Notes under the pieces: generated by a model
What the model was told of the DNA's origin: nothing
Databases searched by the model: none
Seen by the model: the letters and a program-made list of their open reading frames with translations, nothing else
Position numbers and translations under genes: made by a program
Shown here: in pieces, positions 1 to 10,164 of the stretch
How the letters are laid out: every line of letters starts with the position of its first letter
How positions within the stretch are numbered: the first letter of the stretch is position 1
Source of the DNA: Streptomyces sp. NBC_00289
Lineage (GTDB): Bacteria; Actinomycetota; Actinomycetes; Streptomycetales; Streptomycetaceae
Assembly: GCF_041435115.1 (NCBI RefSeq)
Contig: NZ_CP108046.1
Location: 4,402,001 to 4,466,000, forward strand
DNA: 64,000 nucleotides
Reading direction: 5' to 3'

Positions 1-759
1 GGCGATGAAGTACCAGGCTCCGTCAGGGTTCGCGACCAGCTCCAGCAGGGGGAAGCCCGAGACCGGGGCGAGCATGGCGGCGGTGCCCCACACGCAGCAG
101 AAGACGACCACCTTGCGGTACGTCAGGCCGGTGGCGACGACGGCCAGGAAGAGCAGGTAGAAGCGCAGCTCCGACCAGAGGGTCCAGTAGACGCCGTCGA
201 CGTTCCGCACCCCTGAGCCGGTCTGCAGCATCGTGAGGTTGAGCAGGACGTCCCGCAGCCTCAGCCGGTCCCACACGCCCGGCAGGGCCACCAGGACGGC
301 CGTGGTGAAGGCCGTGGCGAACCAGTACGCCGGGTAGAGCCGGATGACCCGGGAGACGAAGAACTGGCGCGGGCTTCGGCCCCAGCAGGACATGCAGATC
401 ACGAAGCCGCTGATGACGAAGAAGATCTCGACGCCGATCCAGCCGTAGGCGGCGAAGCGGTACACCGTCGGCATGATGTCCGACACCGGCCGGTCCCAGA
501 CCAGGTTGTGCGGCTGGTCGACGCGGCGGGTGCCGGCGTAGTGGTGCAGGGCCACCATCAGGGCGGCCATCAGCCGGATGCCGTCGATGGCGTACAGCCG
601 GGGCCGTCGGCGGGGGCTCTGGGGGGCCGCGGTGGCAGGTCCGCCGGCCTGTACCGTCCGCAGTTGCCGTGTCGGCTGGTCGGCGAGCGCGGGGAGCGGC
701 TGCTGGAACCGGCTCACGACCGGCAGGGACGTCGACGATTCGCCGGGCGAGCCACGCAT
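1..759 (-). CDS. Acyltransferase-3 family membrane protein, N-terminal part (runs off the window)
   Basis: The minus-strand reading frame is open from an ATG at 759 to the window edge (253 codons, C-terminus missing). After a polar N-terminus of about 55 residues comes the acyltransferase-3 signature: IDGIRLMAALMVALHHYAG, then YGWIGVEIFFVISGFVI and an FVSRVIRLYPAYWF segment, followed by hydrophobic helices. Members of this family (OafA/YrhL type) move acyl groups onto sugars, lipids or antibiotics in the cytoplasmic membrane. The substrate cannot be read from the sequence. A GTG three bases upstream is an alternative start; GAGGA lies 10-13 bases before either. It converges on nothing and is separated from tuf by the tuf terminator. 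Confidence 0.85.
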   Translation of the reverse strand, partial: MRGSPGESSTSLPVVSRFQQPLPALADQPTRQLRTVQAGGPATAAPQSPRRRPRLYAIDGIRLMAALMVALHHYAGTRRVDQPHNLVWDRPVSDIMPTVYRFAAYGWIGVEIFFVISGFVICMSCWGRSPRQFFVSRVIRLYPAYWFATAFTTAVLVALPGVWDRLRLRDVLLNLTMLQTGSGVRNVDGVYWTLWSELRFYLLFLAVVATGLTYRKVVVFCCVWGTAAMLAPVSGFPLLELVANPDGAWYFIA

Positions 760-1008
760 CACGACCAAGCCATCCTCACGACCGAGTTCCGGGCCCCACA
801 GCTGCCGGACAGCTCACGGTACGACCGCCACAACCGGCCCACAGGGAGCAGACAGGCACATTCCGTACGCGGGCCGCTCGGAGTTGCGACACCTCTCGCC
901 CACGCGTCCCGCAGAGTTCCCCGACACTTCACTTGACCCGGAACAGGCGGGCGGGGCACAGGACTTGGGGGACGCGGGCTTCGGGGCGCGGGTCCTCCGG
1001 GAACGGCA
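760..1008. other. Intergenic stretch, no gene seen
   Basis: With the terminator that follows it, this gap of about 330 bases lies upstream of the minus-strand acyltransferase gene and downstream of tuf. No reading frame here resembles a protein family, and the possible frames look like shadows. It presumably holds the acyltransferase promoter, which I could not identify. Confidence 0.4.
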
Positions 1009-1044
1009 AAGGGGCCCGTACGACCGAAGTCGTACGGGCCCCTT
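1009..1044 (-). terminator. Rho-independent terminator of tuf
   Basis: A perfect 16-bp inverted repeat (AAGGGGCCCGTACGAC and its complement) surrounds a CGAA tetraloop, 46 bases beyond the tuf stop codon. The T run is short, as is usual in Streptomyces. Confidence 0.85.
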
Positions 1045-1089
1045 CAGGAGCTCAGCTCACGCTGGACCCACCAGGTCTGATCGACAAGA

Positions 1090-2283
<1,194 letters not shown>

Positions 2284-2438
2284 TGGGGTCCTCCTGGGAG
2301 TGGTTCTGGTACGCCTTGCTTCAACGGCGCCAGGTGATCTTTGCTGGAAAGCCCGGGCCCCCGGGCATTCCCCCACGATTGCGGCGGAATGCCCCCTGAG
2401 GCTCCGGAGTCAAGCCTAAAGCGTGTGAACGGAGTCCG
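2284..2438 (-). promoter_or_regulatory. fusA-tuf spacer with possible tuf promoter
   Basis: On the minus strand a TTGACT hexamer (complement of 2408-2413) is followed by an inverted repeat GCATTCC...GGAATGC (about 2364-2393) and a C/G block. No good -10 hexamer stands 16-19 bases downstream, so the promoter is only suspected. A separate tuf promoter in this spacer would fit the high EF-Tu demand. Confidence 0.35.
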
Positions 2439-4568
2439 TTACTCGCCCTTGGCCTTCGCGATGATCTCCTCGGCGACGTTCCGCGGAACCTCGGCGTAGG
2501 AGTCGAACTGCATCGAGTAGCTTGCGCGACCCGAGGTCTTGCTGCGGAGGTCTCCGACGTAGCCGAACATCTCCGAGAGGGGCACGAGGCCCTTCACGAC
2601 GCGGGCACCGGCCCGCTCCTCCATGGCCTGGATCTGGCCACGGCGGGAGTTGATGTCGCCGATGACCTCACCCATGTAGTCCTCGGGCGTGGTGACCTCG
2701 ACGGCCATCATCGGCTCGAGCAGCACGGGGCTGGCCTTGCGCGCGGCCTCCTTGAAGGCCTGCGAGCCGGCGATCTTGAACGCGAGCTCGGAGGAGTCGA
2801 CCTCGTGGTAGCCACCGTCGAGAAGCGTGACGCGGACGCCCGTCATCTCGTAGCCCGCGAGGATGCCGAACTGCATGGCCTCCTGCGCACCGGCGTCCAC
2901 CGAGGGGATGTACTCCCGCGGGATACGGCCACCGGTGACCTTGTTCACGAACTCGTACGCCGGACCGTCGGCCTCGGTGATGGGCTCGATCGCGATCTGC
3001 ACCTTGGCGAACTGACCGGTACCACCGGTCTGCTTCTTGTGGGTGTAGTCCACGCGCTCGACGGCCTTGCGGATCGTCTCGCGGTAGGCGACCTGCGGCT
3101 TACCGACGTTGGCCTCGACCCTGAACTCGCGCTTCATACGGTCGACCAGCACCTCGAGGTGCAGCTCGCCCATACCGCCGAGGATGGTCTGGCCGGTCTC
3201 CTCGTCCGAGTGAACGTGGAAGGAGGGGTCCTCCTCCGCGAGACGCTGGATGGCGACACCCAGCTTCTCCTGGTCACCCTTGGACTTGGGCTCGATCGCG
3301 ACCTGGATGACCGGCGCCGGGAAGTCCATGGACTCCAGGATCACCGGGCTCTTGTCGTCGCAGAGCGTCTCACCGGTCGTGGTCTGCTTCAGACCCATCA
3401 CGGCGACGATGTCGCCGGCGCCCACCGCCTCGATCTCCTCACGCTTGTTCGCGTGCATGCGGTAGATCTTGCCGATGCGCTCCTTCTTGCCCTTGACGGA
3501 GTTCAGCACGGCCGTGCCGGTCTCCAGGCGGCCCGAGTAAACCCGGACGAAGGTGAGCTTGCCCAGGTGCGGGTCGCTCATGATCTTGAACGCCAGCGCG
3601 GACAGCGGCTCGTCCACGGACGGCTTGCGCTTGACGACGACCTCGGGGTCCTTGACGTCGTGGCCCTCGATGGCCTCGACGTCGAGCGGGGTCGGCAGGT
3701 AGCGCACGACCGCGTCGAGCAGGGGCTGGACGCCCTTGTTCTTGAACGCGGTACCGCAGAACACCGGGGTGACCGTGATGCCGTCGGACTTGCCGGACGC
3801 GATGGTGACACGACGGATCGCGGCGTACAGCTGCTCCTCGGTGGGCTCCTGGCCCTCCAGGAACAGCTCCATGATCTCGTCGTCGTTCTCGGCGACGGTC
3901 TCGACCAGCTTGCCGCGGTACTCCTCGGCGGCCTCGGCGTGCGTGGCGGGGATGTCGACGACGTCGTACATCTCGCCCTTCGCCGCCTCGGCGGACCACA
4001 CGAGCGCCTTCATGCGGACCAGGTCCACAACGCCCTTGAAGTCCATCTCGGCACCGATCGGCAGCTGCATGATGATCGGAACGGCACCGAGCCGGTCCTT
4101 GATCATGTCCACGCAGCGGTGGAACTCCGCGCCGGTCCGGTCGAGCTTGTTGACGAAGCAGATGCGCGGCACGCCGTAACGGTCGGCCTGACGCCACACC
4201 GTCTCGGACTGCGGCTCGACACCGGCGACACCGTCGAACACCGTGACGGCACCGTCGAGGACGCGCAGCGAGCGCTCCACCTCGACGGTGAAGTCGACGT
4301 GACCCGGGGTGTCGATGATGTTGATGGTGTAGTCGTTGTCATCGAGCGGCCAGTGACAGGTGGTGGCAGCAGAGGTGATCGTGATGCCACGCTCCTGCTC
4401 CTGCTCCATCCAGTCCATGGTGGCGGCGCCGTCGTGGACCTCACCGATCTTGTAGCTGACGCCGGTGTAGAAGAGGATCCGCTCGGTGGTGGTCGTCTTG
4501 CCCGCGTCGATGTGGGCCATGATCCCGATGTTGCGGACCCTGGCCAGGTCAAGTGAAGTGGTAGCCAT
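2439..4568 (-). CDS. fusA: Translation elongation factor G
   Basis: This 709-aa GTPase drives ribosome translocation and, with RRF, recycling. The N-terminus [19 protein letters not shown] leads into G1 [13 protein letters not shown], then DTPGHVDFT (G3) and NKLDR (G4). Domain IV/V signatures follow, such as [15 protein letters not shown] and [14 protein letters not shown]. Length and order are standard for bacterial EF-G1. The ATG at 4568 gives the conserved N-terminus. It lies 39 bases downstream of rpsG in the str operon. No unusual residues were noticed. Confidence 0.98.
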   Translation of the reverse strand: MATTSLDLARVRNIGIMAHIDAGKTTTTERILFYTGVSYKIGEVHDGAATMDWMEQEQERGITITSAATTCHWPLDDNDYTINIIDTPGHVDFTVEVERSLRVLDGAVTVFDGVAGVEPQSETVWRQADRYGVPRICFVNKLDRTGAEFHRCVDMIKDRLGAVPIIMQLPIGAEMDFKGVVDLVRMKALVWSAEAAKGEMYDVVDIPATHAEAAEEYRGKLVETVAENDDEIMELFLEGQEPTEEQLYAAIRRVTIASGKSDGITVTPVFCGTAFKNKGVQPLLDAVVRYLPTPLDVEAIEGHDVKDPEVVVKRKPSVDEPLSALAFKIMSDPHLGKLTFVRVYSGRLETGTAVLNSVKGKKERIGKIYRMHANKREEIEAVGAGDIVAVMGLKQTTTGETLCDDKSPVILESMDFPAPVIQVAIEPKSKGDQEKLGVAIQRLAEEDPSFHVHSDEETGQTILGGMGELHLEVLVDRMKREFRVEANVGKPQVAYRETIRKAVERVDYTHKKQTGGTGQFAKVQIAIEPITEADGPAYEFVNKVTGGRIPREYIPSVDAGAQEAMQFGILAGYEMTGVRVTLLDGGYHEVDSSELAFKIAGSQAFKEAARKASPVLLEPMMAVEVTTPEDYMGEVIGDINSRRGQIQAMEERAGARVVKGLVPLSEMFGYVGDLRSKTSGRASYSMQFDSYAEVPRNVAEEIIAKAKGE

Positions 4569-4607
4569 AAGGCTTTCGTCTTCTCTCGGTCTCGATGTGG
4601 GTAGCGA

Positions 4608-5078
4608 CTACCAGCGGTAGTGCGCGAAGGCCTTGTTGGACTCGGCCATCTTGTGGGTGTCCTCGCGCTTCTTCACAGCGGCACCGAGGCCGTTGGAGGC
4701 GTCGAGAAGCTCGTTGAGCAGACGCTCGGTCATGGTCTTCTCGCGACGGGCGCGGGAGTAACCGACGAGCCAGCGCAGCGCGAGCGTGTTGGCGCGACCG
4801 GGCTTGACCTCGATCGGAACCTGGTACGTCGCACCACCGACACGGCGGGACTTGACCTCGAGGGTCGGCTTGATGTTCTCCAGCGCGCGCTTCAGCGTGA
4901 TGACCGGGTCGTTGCTGGTCTTCTCGCGCAGGCCCTCCATGGCGCCGTACACGATGCGCTCGGCGGTGGAGCGCTTGCCGTTCAGCAGCACCTTGTTGAT
5001 CAGCGACGTGACAAGAGGAGAACCGTAGACCGGGTCGATGATGACCGGGCGCTTCGGGGCGGGGCCCTTACGAGGCAT
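4608..5078 (-). CDS. rpsG: 30S ribosomal protein S7
   Basis: S7 nucleates assembly of the 16S rRNA 3' domain and lines the E-site exit. It is 156 aa, starts [20 protein letters not shown], has the conserved [15 protein letters not shown] block and ends with AHYRW, typical of actinobacteria. The ATG at 5078 lies two bases after the rpsL stop, and its ribosome-binding site lies inside the 3' end of rpsL, so the two are translationally coupled. Confidence 0.98.
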   Translation of the reverse strand: MPRKGPAPKRPVIIDPVYGSPLVTSLINKVLLNGKRSTAERIVYGAMEGLREKTSNDPVITLKRALENIKPTLEVKSRRVGGATYQVPIEVKPGRANTLALRWLVGYSRARREKTMTERLLNELLDASNGLGAAVKKREDTHKMAESNKAFAHYRW

Positions 5079-5080
5079 TC

Positions 5081-5452
5081 TTACTTCTCCTTCTTGGCGC
5101 CGTAGCGGCTGCGGGCCTGCTTGCGGTTCTTGACACCCTGGGTGTCGAGAGAACCGCGGATGATCTTGTAGCGAACACCGGGCAGGTCCTTCACACGGCC
5201 GCCGCGCACGAGCACGATGGAGTGCTCCTGCAGGTTGTGTCCCTCACCCGGAATGTAGGCAGTGACCTCGATCCCGCTGGTCAGACGCACACGCGCGACC
5301 TTACGCAGGGCCGAGTTCGGCTTCTTCGGGGTGGTCGTGAACACACGCGTGCAGACGCCACGACGCTGGGGCGAACCCTCGAGTGCGGGCGTCTTGTTCT
5401 TCTCGACCTTGTCCTGCCGGCCCTTCCGGACCAGCTGCTGGATCGTAGGCAC
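5081..5452 (-). CDS. rpsL: 30S ribosomal protein S12
   Basis: S12 is in the decoding centre. The GTG at 5452 gives [15 protein letters not shown] and a 123-aa protein of standard length; the longer open frame upstream has no family match. The [11 protein letters not shown] and [10 protein letters not shown] loops, where streptomycin-resistance substitutions arise, read as the sensitive form with both lysines present. First gene of the str operon. Confidence 0.98.
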   Translation of the reverse strand: MPTIQQLVRKGRQDKVEKNKTPALEGSPQRRGVCTRVFTTTPKKPNSALRKVARVRLTSGIEVTAYIPGEGHNLQEHSIVLVRGGRVKDLPGVRYKIIRGSLDTQGVKNRKQARSRYGAKKEK

Positions 5453-5824
5453 TACTTCTCCGGTTTCTGTGTGCCGAATGGTGAAGCTAACCTGGAACGT
5501 CGCCGACCCACGCGGTCGGGTGTGTCGAATGCTGCATACTCCCGCGCAAGGCGAAAAGGGCACAGATTACGGCGGCCGCGCTCGGCCCCGTGTGCGGTTG
5601 AAGGCACGCACGAGGGCCAGGGCACACCCCAGGCACAAGGTCTGAGCGTACCTACCTCAACGACTTCGGTCAAAACAACTGCCGTCCGCCCCGACACGCC
5701 GGGCTTGTTCCGGTTCCCCATATCTGCTGGTCGGCACTTCCGTGTGAATCCCACCCGTTCGTGTCTCGCCCCCGCCTCCCCTTCAGTACTTTGAGCGATC
5801 GCTGACGCGTGGGGGGCGGGGACG
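5453..5824. other. Divergent region between rpsL and the CRP-like gene
   Basis: This 372-base spacer holds the rpsL promoter (separate entry) and a leader of about 190 bases. On the plus side, a 10-bp perfect palindrome AGCGATCGCT at 5794-5803 lies just before the CRP-like start codon and could be an operator. No further gene is supported. Confidence 0.5.
5645..5673 (-). promoter_or_regulatory. Promoter of the rpsL-rpsG-fusA-tuf operon
   Basis: On the minus strand TTGACC (5668-5673) and TACGCT (5645-5650) are separated by exactly 17 bases, a close match to the principal sigma factor consensus. The implied leader to the rpsL GTG is about 185 bases. Confidence 0.75.
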
Positions 5825-6625
5825 ATGACAGCCGAAAGCCGGGCCGGCACACCGGGGCCGGGGAACATACCGGATGAGACACCGGGCGGCTTACCGGGGG
5901 CGTCGCCGTTCGACCTGCCGGACGGCCTGACGGGGGACGACGGTCTGGACGACCGGGTGCCGTTCCTGGCCCGGCTGGAGCAGGCGGACCGGGCCGCGCT
6001 GCTCGCGCTCGGCCGCGAGCTGTCCTTCGCACCGCGGATGGTCCTCCTCCACCAGAGCGAACCCTCCTCGCACGTCCTGTTCATCGTCGCGGGCTGGACC
6101 AAGGTGACCGCGGCGGCCGCCAACGGCTACGAGGCCCTGCTGGCGCTGCGCGGCCCCGGCGACATCATCGGCGAGTCCGCCGCGCTGACCGGCCGGACCC
6201 GCTCGGCGACCGTGACCGCCCTGGAGGCCGTACGGACCGTGGCCGTACAGCGCGAACGCTTCACGGACTTCCTGAACCGCTCCCCCGCCACCTCCTTCGC
6301 CCTCCTCGGCCTCACCTCGGACCGGACGCGCGCCGCCGACCGGCGCCGCCTGGAGTTCGCCTCGATGAGCGTCAGGGAGCGGTTCGCGGCCCTGCTCCTC
6401 GACCTCGCCCGCACCCACGGCCGCCGCACCGCCGACGGCGTCGAACTGTCCGTGCCGCTGAGCAAGCAGGAGCTCGCCGGTTCGGTGGGTGCCTCGCGCG
6501 AGGCGGTGCAGCGGCTGCTCAAGGAACTGCGCGAGCGCGGAGTGGTGATCACCGGGCGGCGGGCGCTGGTGATCGTCCGGCCCGGCGTCCTGCGCAGGAT
6601 CGCGCGAGCCGAGGGACCCGAGTGA
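5825..6625 (+). CDS. CRP/FNR-family transcriptional regulator
   Basis: This 266-aa protein has a disordered N-terminus of about 40 residues, a cyclic-nucleotide-binding fold (about 45-160), a dimer helix and a winged helix-turn-helix (about 210-245, KQELAGSVGASREAVQRLLKEL). The phosphate-binding cassette is well kept: IGESAALTGRTRSA places Glu117, Arg126 and Ser127 where CRP holds the cyclic phosphate and ribose. It is therefore a plausible cNMP sensor. It stands 160 bases upstream of a nucleotide-cyclase gene on the same strand, with a CRP-like site between them. That it responds to the product of that cyclase is inference. No good Shine-Dalgarno sequence other than a GGGGCGGGG run is seen. 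Confidence 0.88.
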   Translation: MTAESRAGTPGPGNIPDETPGGLPGASPFDLPDGLTGDDGLDDRVPFLARLEQADRAALLALGRELSFAPRMVLLHQSEPSSHVLFIVAGWTKVTAAAANGYEALLALRGPGDIIGESAALTGRTRSATVTALEAVRTVAVQRERFTDFLNRSPATSFALLGLTSDRTRAADRRRLEFASMSVRERFAALLLDLARTHGRRTADGVELSVPLSKQELAGSVGASREAVQRLLKELRERGVVITGRRALVIVRPGVLRRIARAEGPE

Positions 6626-6647
6626 TCCGTGCTCTCGGGGGGCCTTC

Positions 6648-6663
6648 TGTGCACACCGTCACA
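6648..6663. promoter_or_regulatory. CRP-type binding site upstream of the cyclase operon
   Basis: TGTGCACACCGTCACA matches TGTGA-N6-TCACA with one mismatch and fits the GTG-N6-GNCAC pattern reported for Streptomyces Crp. It is centred about 130 bases before the cyclase start and 23 bases after the CRP-like gene. Confidence 0.5.
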
Positions 6664-6785
6664 GTTCCCGTGGGTCATCCGTCCTCACGGCCCCGGCACC
6701 GGCCGCGACACCCTTCCGATCCCGGGGGCGCACCGCCCCCGCGAACCATCGTCCACGCCCCTTCGCCCGCGACCGAAAGGCGACC

Positions 6786-7955
6786 ATGCCCGACCCCGTG
6801 AGCCGCACGATCCTCCTGCTCGACATCGAGAAGTACAGCGACCGGGACGACGTCGAGCAGACGTACCTGCGCCGAGTCCTCTACGACATCACCGACCGCG
6901 CCCTGGAACACGCCGGCATCGACGAGACGCTGCGCCTGCGGGCCGACCGCGGCGACTCGGTCATGGAGCTGATCGACGCCAACGCCTCCGTGACGGGACT
7001 GCTGCGGGCCCTGCTCACCGAGGTCCCGGCGCAGCTGCACGGCTACAACCGAATCGCCTCCAGCTCGGCCCGGATCCGGCTGCGGGGCGTGGTCGCCACC
7101 GGGTACGTGGCCGTCGACGAGCACGGCGGCTGGGTCGGCTCGGACCTCAACCACGCCTGCCGTCTCCTCGACGCACACCTGCTGCGGGCGGCGCTGCGCG
7201 AACGCGCGTCCGGCTTCGCGCTCTGCGTGTCGGAGGGCGTGCACGCCGGGATCGTCCGCCACGACCACCACGGCGTCCCGGCCGCGGACTTCCACCCCGT
7301 CACACTGACCAGCAAGAACGGCCCCCTGACGGCCTGGCTCCACGGCCCGGTCCCCGGCGGGACGGCGGCTTCGGAGGCGGTGACCTCGGGAGGGGCGGCC
7401 TCGGAGGCGGGGGCTCGGGGAGGGGCGGCTTCAGAGGCGGCGGCTCCGGAACGGACGGCTCAGGAGGCGGCGCCTTCAGGAGGGGCGGCTTCGGAGACAG
7501 CAGCACCGGAACGGGCGGCTCAGGAGGCGGCGCCTTCAGGAGGGGCTGCTTCAGAGGCGGCAGCTCCGGAACGGGCGGCTCAGGAGGCGGCGCCTTCAGG
7601 AGGGGCGGTTTCGGAGGCAGCGCCTTCGGAACGGGCGGCGTCAGAAGCGGCGGCTTCGGAAGGGGCAGCCTCGAAGGCGGCGGCTCCGGAACGGGCAGCC
7701 TCGAAGGCGGCGGCTCCGGAACGGGCTGTGCCGGCCGCCGCGGCAGAGCCGCCGTCCGTCCCCGCCACGCCGGCCACCGCGGCGAGCCCCGCTCCGGTCC
7801 CGCCGCAGGCGCCCGCTCCCGGCCCCGTTTTCAACTTCGGCAGCGGCTCGCCGCGGTTCGGGGGCGGTCTCGTGGCCGGGGATCAACACGGCGTGTCGGG
7901 CGGGCAGGTCACCGGGGACGTCCACCTCGGCGGCACGGTGGGTGAGCAGTCGTGA
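6786..7955 (+). CDS. Class III nucleotide cyclase (Pycsar-like) with repeat linker and C-terminal amyloid-like motif
   Basis: The protein is 389 aa. Residues 8-200 form a cyclase homology domain: LLLDIEKYSDR supplies metal ligand Asp13, RADRGDSVME supplies Asp57, and GSDLNHACRLLD supplies ribose-binding Asn122 and Arg126. All four catalytic positions are kept, so it may be active; the base it uses is unknown. Residues of about 200-335 are an Ala/Glu/Pro/Ser linker built partly from 60-bp tandem repeats. Residues 358-383 form a Gly/Gln-rich motif with core QHGVSGGQV that recurs in the next protein. The start ATG follows GAAAGGCGACC. It overlaps the next gene by GTGA. The linked 2TM PycTM-like gene suggests a Pycsar-type anti-phage role (inference). 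Confidence 0.8.
   Translation: MPDPVSRTILLLDIEKYSDRDDVEQTYLRRVLYDITDRALEHAGIDETLRLRADRGDSVMELIDANASVTGLLRALLTEVPAQLHGYNRIASSSARIRLRGVVATGYVAVDEHGGWVGSDLNHACRLLDAHLLRAALRERASGFALCVSEGVHAGIVRHDHHGVPAADFHPVTLTSKNGPLTAWLHGPVPGGTAASEAVTSGGAASEAGARGGAASEAAAPERTAQEAAPSGGAASETAAPERAAQEAAPSGGAASEAAAPERAAQEAAPSGGAVSEAAPSERAASEAAASEGAASKAAAPERAASKAAAPERAVPAAAAEPPSVPATPATAASPAPVPPQAPAPGPVFNFGSGSPRFGGGLVAGDQHGVSGGQVTGDVHLGGTVGEQS
7457..7636 (+). repeat. Three 60-bp tandem repeats inside the cyclase gene
   Basis: Copies at 7457-7516, 7517-7576 and 7577-7636 are nearly identical. They encode 20-residue Ala/Gln/Glu/Pro/Ser units (core AAPSGGAASE) in the linker. Degenerate relatives extend on both sides (about 7370-7730). 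The unit length is a multiple of three, so copy-number changes keep the frame. Confidence 0.9.
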
Positions 7956-10108
7956 CGGCACCCGAGGCCGGGGACGCCGGCCCCGACGACGTATCCCCAG
8001 GCGCCGCGCAGCAGCCTCCGCCCCCGCGCCGGGACCCACACCCCGACGCCGGGCCGGACCCGGACGAGGAGCGCACCCAGGAGGCGCGGGCCGCGCAGCG
8101 TGAACTGTTCGCGCACACCCCGGACTTCATCCTCGGCGACGGGACGGGTTTCGGCGGCAGCCTGGTCGGCGGCTCCCAGCACGGCGTGTCCGGCGGGCAG
8201 GTCGACGGCGACGTCTACCTGGGTGGCAGGACCGAGATCCACCACCACGGCCCGGCGGCCACCGCCCAGGACGCCTCCGGCGAGATACCCCACAAGCGCC
8301 TGGAGGCGCTGGCCGAGGTGTTCGCCGAGGGCCCCGCCTTCGCCAGCGCCCTGGAACGGCTGCGCGACGAGCGCGTCCTGGTCCTCTGCGGCGCCCACGC
8401 CACCGGCCGCAACGCCGCCGCCGTGATGCTGCTGCACCGGCTGGGCGTGAGCACCGTCCACGCCCTGAGCCCCGAGACCCCGCCGGCCACGCTGAGCGCA
8501 CAGCTCACCCGGCCCGGCGGGCACGTCCTGCGCGACCTGCCGCTGAGCCGCAACCGCCCGCTGCGCGACACCCACCTGTTCGCGGCCCGCGACCAGCTCA
8601 GGAAGGCCGACGGCTACCTCGTCGTCACCGTCGAGAACTCGCCGCACCTGCCCGGCGTCACCCCGTGCCCCTGGGTTCCGCCGGGCGCGCGGGACGTCGT
8701 ACGGGCGCTGCTGGCCCGGCACCGGCCGGACGACGTCGACGCGTTGCTCGCCCTCGAACCGGTGACCGGTTTCCTCGCCGCCCCTGATCGCCGGCCGGCC
8801 GAGGCGGCCGCGTTCGCCGATTCGCTGGCCACGTACGACGGCGGCGCGCAGGCGCTGGCCCGGCTCGCGGATTTCGGGCAGGCCGCGGTGGAGAAGCAGT
8901 GCCGTGACTGGCTCAGCGACCCGGCGACCGGCCTTCGGGACAAGGCCTTCCTGCTCTCGCTCGCCGTCTTCGACCAGGCCCCGTACGTCCTCGCGGCCGA
9001 GCTCGCCGACAAGCTGTTCGTCCACTTCCAGCGGCTCCAGCATCCCGAACAGCCGTCGGAGATCCCGGTGTTCGGTCCGGCCCCCGAGGACCGGCTCGCG
9101 CTCGCCCGGGCCGAGGGCGAACTGCGGGACGAGCAGACGGAATGGGGGGCGGTGCCCCAGTTCATGTCCCGTTTCCGCGACGAACGCACCCCTCGGGTCC
9201 TGCTCACCGAGGTGTGGACGGGACATCCCTCGGCCCGCCCGGCACTCGTCGAGTGGCTGCGGCAACTCGCCCGCGACGGACGCCCGTTGGTGCGCACCCG
9301 GGCCGCCGCGGCCACCGCGCTGCTCGCCGCCGCCGACCTGCCCTCGACGATGGCGCTCCTGGTCGACGGCTGGGCCAGGTCCCGCGCCTTCGGCCCCCGT
9401 GTCACCGCCGCGAACACGCTGACGCTCGCCCTGCTCCTGGACCTGCCCGTCGTCCTGCGGCTGCTCACCCAGTGGTGCTCCGACAGCCATCCGGGCCGCC
9501 GCTGGACGGCCATCCGCGCCCTCGGCCTGCTCGCCCCGCTCCGCCCCGACCTCGCCGGGCCCGCGCTCGGCGCGCTCGCCGCCCGCGCCCGGGTGGACGC
9601 CAGCAGTCCGGCCGAGTACGCCAACCTCACCGAGTCCGCCGCCCTGTTGCTGTCCGGCGGCCCGGGCCGACGTCGCGCCGAGGTGCTCGCGGAGTTCGTA
9701 CGGCTGCTGTACCTGGACACCCCGGCGGTCCGCGACCTCGCCCTCGCCGCGTTCGTGCGTGCCTGCGACAACGACGAGGACGGCGGGCTCGTCGGCTGGT
9801 ACTCCGAGACCGGCATGTACGAGGCCGACGCGGCCCGCGACCTCGCCACCCTGTGGCGCACCGCCCTGAACGGCCACACCCACACGCGCCCGGCCCTCGA
9901 CGCCCTGCGCGTCTGGGTGTACGTCGCCGGCCGCCGCGCGGACACCGCCCTGGCCCTGGAGTTGCTGCTGCCCGCGCTGGTCGTCACCGCGGACGACCGC
10001 AAGCGGCTCGACCACACGCTGCGCACGATGCGCGCCGAGGACGGCGGCCCGCGCCCCGCGCCGGCCGACCGCCTGCTCACCGTCCTGCACCCGGTGACCG
10101 CGCGCTGA
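7952..10108 (+). CDS. Degenerate STAND-like NTPase with C-terminal helical repeats and N-terminal amyloid-like motif
   Basis: The 718-aa protein starts at a GTG overlapping the cyclase stop. Residues 1-55 are polar. Residues 67-92 repeat the Gly/Gln-rich motif found at the end of the cyclase (QHGVSGGQV core, 21 of 26 identical). A P-loop-like VLVLCGAHATGRNAA follows at about 143-156, but the usual GK[S/T] is replaced by GRN, and GGHVLRDLPL (about 189-198) is a weak Walker-B candidate. From about 330 to the end the sequence is all-helical with repeated Leu/Ala/Arg patterns of HEAT type. This resembles inactive STAND modules of bacterial conflict systems. The nucleotide-binding assignment is tentative. 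It probably receives or transmits the cyclase signal through the shared motif. Confidence 0.55.
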   Translation: MTAPEAGDAGPDDVSPGAAQQPPPPRRDPHPDAGPDPDEERTQEARAAQRELFAHTPDFILGDGTGFGGSLVGGSQHGVSGGQVDGDVYLGGRTEIHHHGPAATAQDASGEIPHKRLEALAEVFAEGPAFASALERLRDERVLVLCGAHATGRNAAAVMLLHRLGVSTVHALSPETPPATLSAQLTRPGGHVLRDLPLSRNRPLRDTHLFAARDQLRKADGYLVVTVENSPHLPGVTPCPWVPPGARDVVRALLARHRPDDVDALLALEPVTGFLAAPDRRPAEAAAFADSLATYDGGAQALARLADFGQAAVEKQCRDWLSDPATGLRDKAFLLSLAVFDQAPYVLAAELADKLFVHFQRLQHPEQPSEIPVFGPAPEDRLALARAEGELRDEQTEWGAVPQFMSRFRDERTPRVLLTEVWTGHPSARPALVEWLRQLARDGRPLVRTRAAAATALLAAADLPSTMALLVDGWARSRAFGPRVTAANTLTLALLLDLPVVLRLLTQWCSDSHPGRRWTAIRALGLLAPLRPDLAGPALGALAARARVDASSPAEYANLTESAALLLSGGPGRRRAEVLAEFVRLLYLDTPAVRDLALAAFVRACDNDEDGGLVGWYSETGMYEADAARDLATLWRTALNGHTHTRPALDALRVWVYVAGRRADTALALELLLPALVVTADDRKRLDHTLRTMRAEDGGPRPAPADRLLTVLHPVTAR

Positions 10109-10164
10109 ACCACCTGTCCATGCCCTCAGATCCCGCCCGACCCGCAGACCCCGAGGAGTGTCCC

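Noticed and set aside
6629..7945. A 438-codon glycine/arginine-rich open frame overlapping the cyclase gene in another frame
   Set aside because: It is open because of the GC-rich 60-bp repeats. The cyclase frame carries recognisable catalytic motifs and overlaps the next gene correctly.
7952..8227. The two Gly/Gln motifs as a recent DNA duplication
   Set aside because: The copies differ at many synonymous positions while 21 of 26 residues are identical, so selection on protein is the better explanation.
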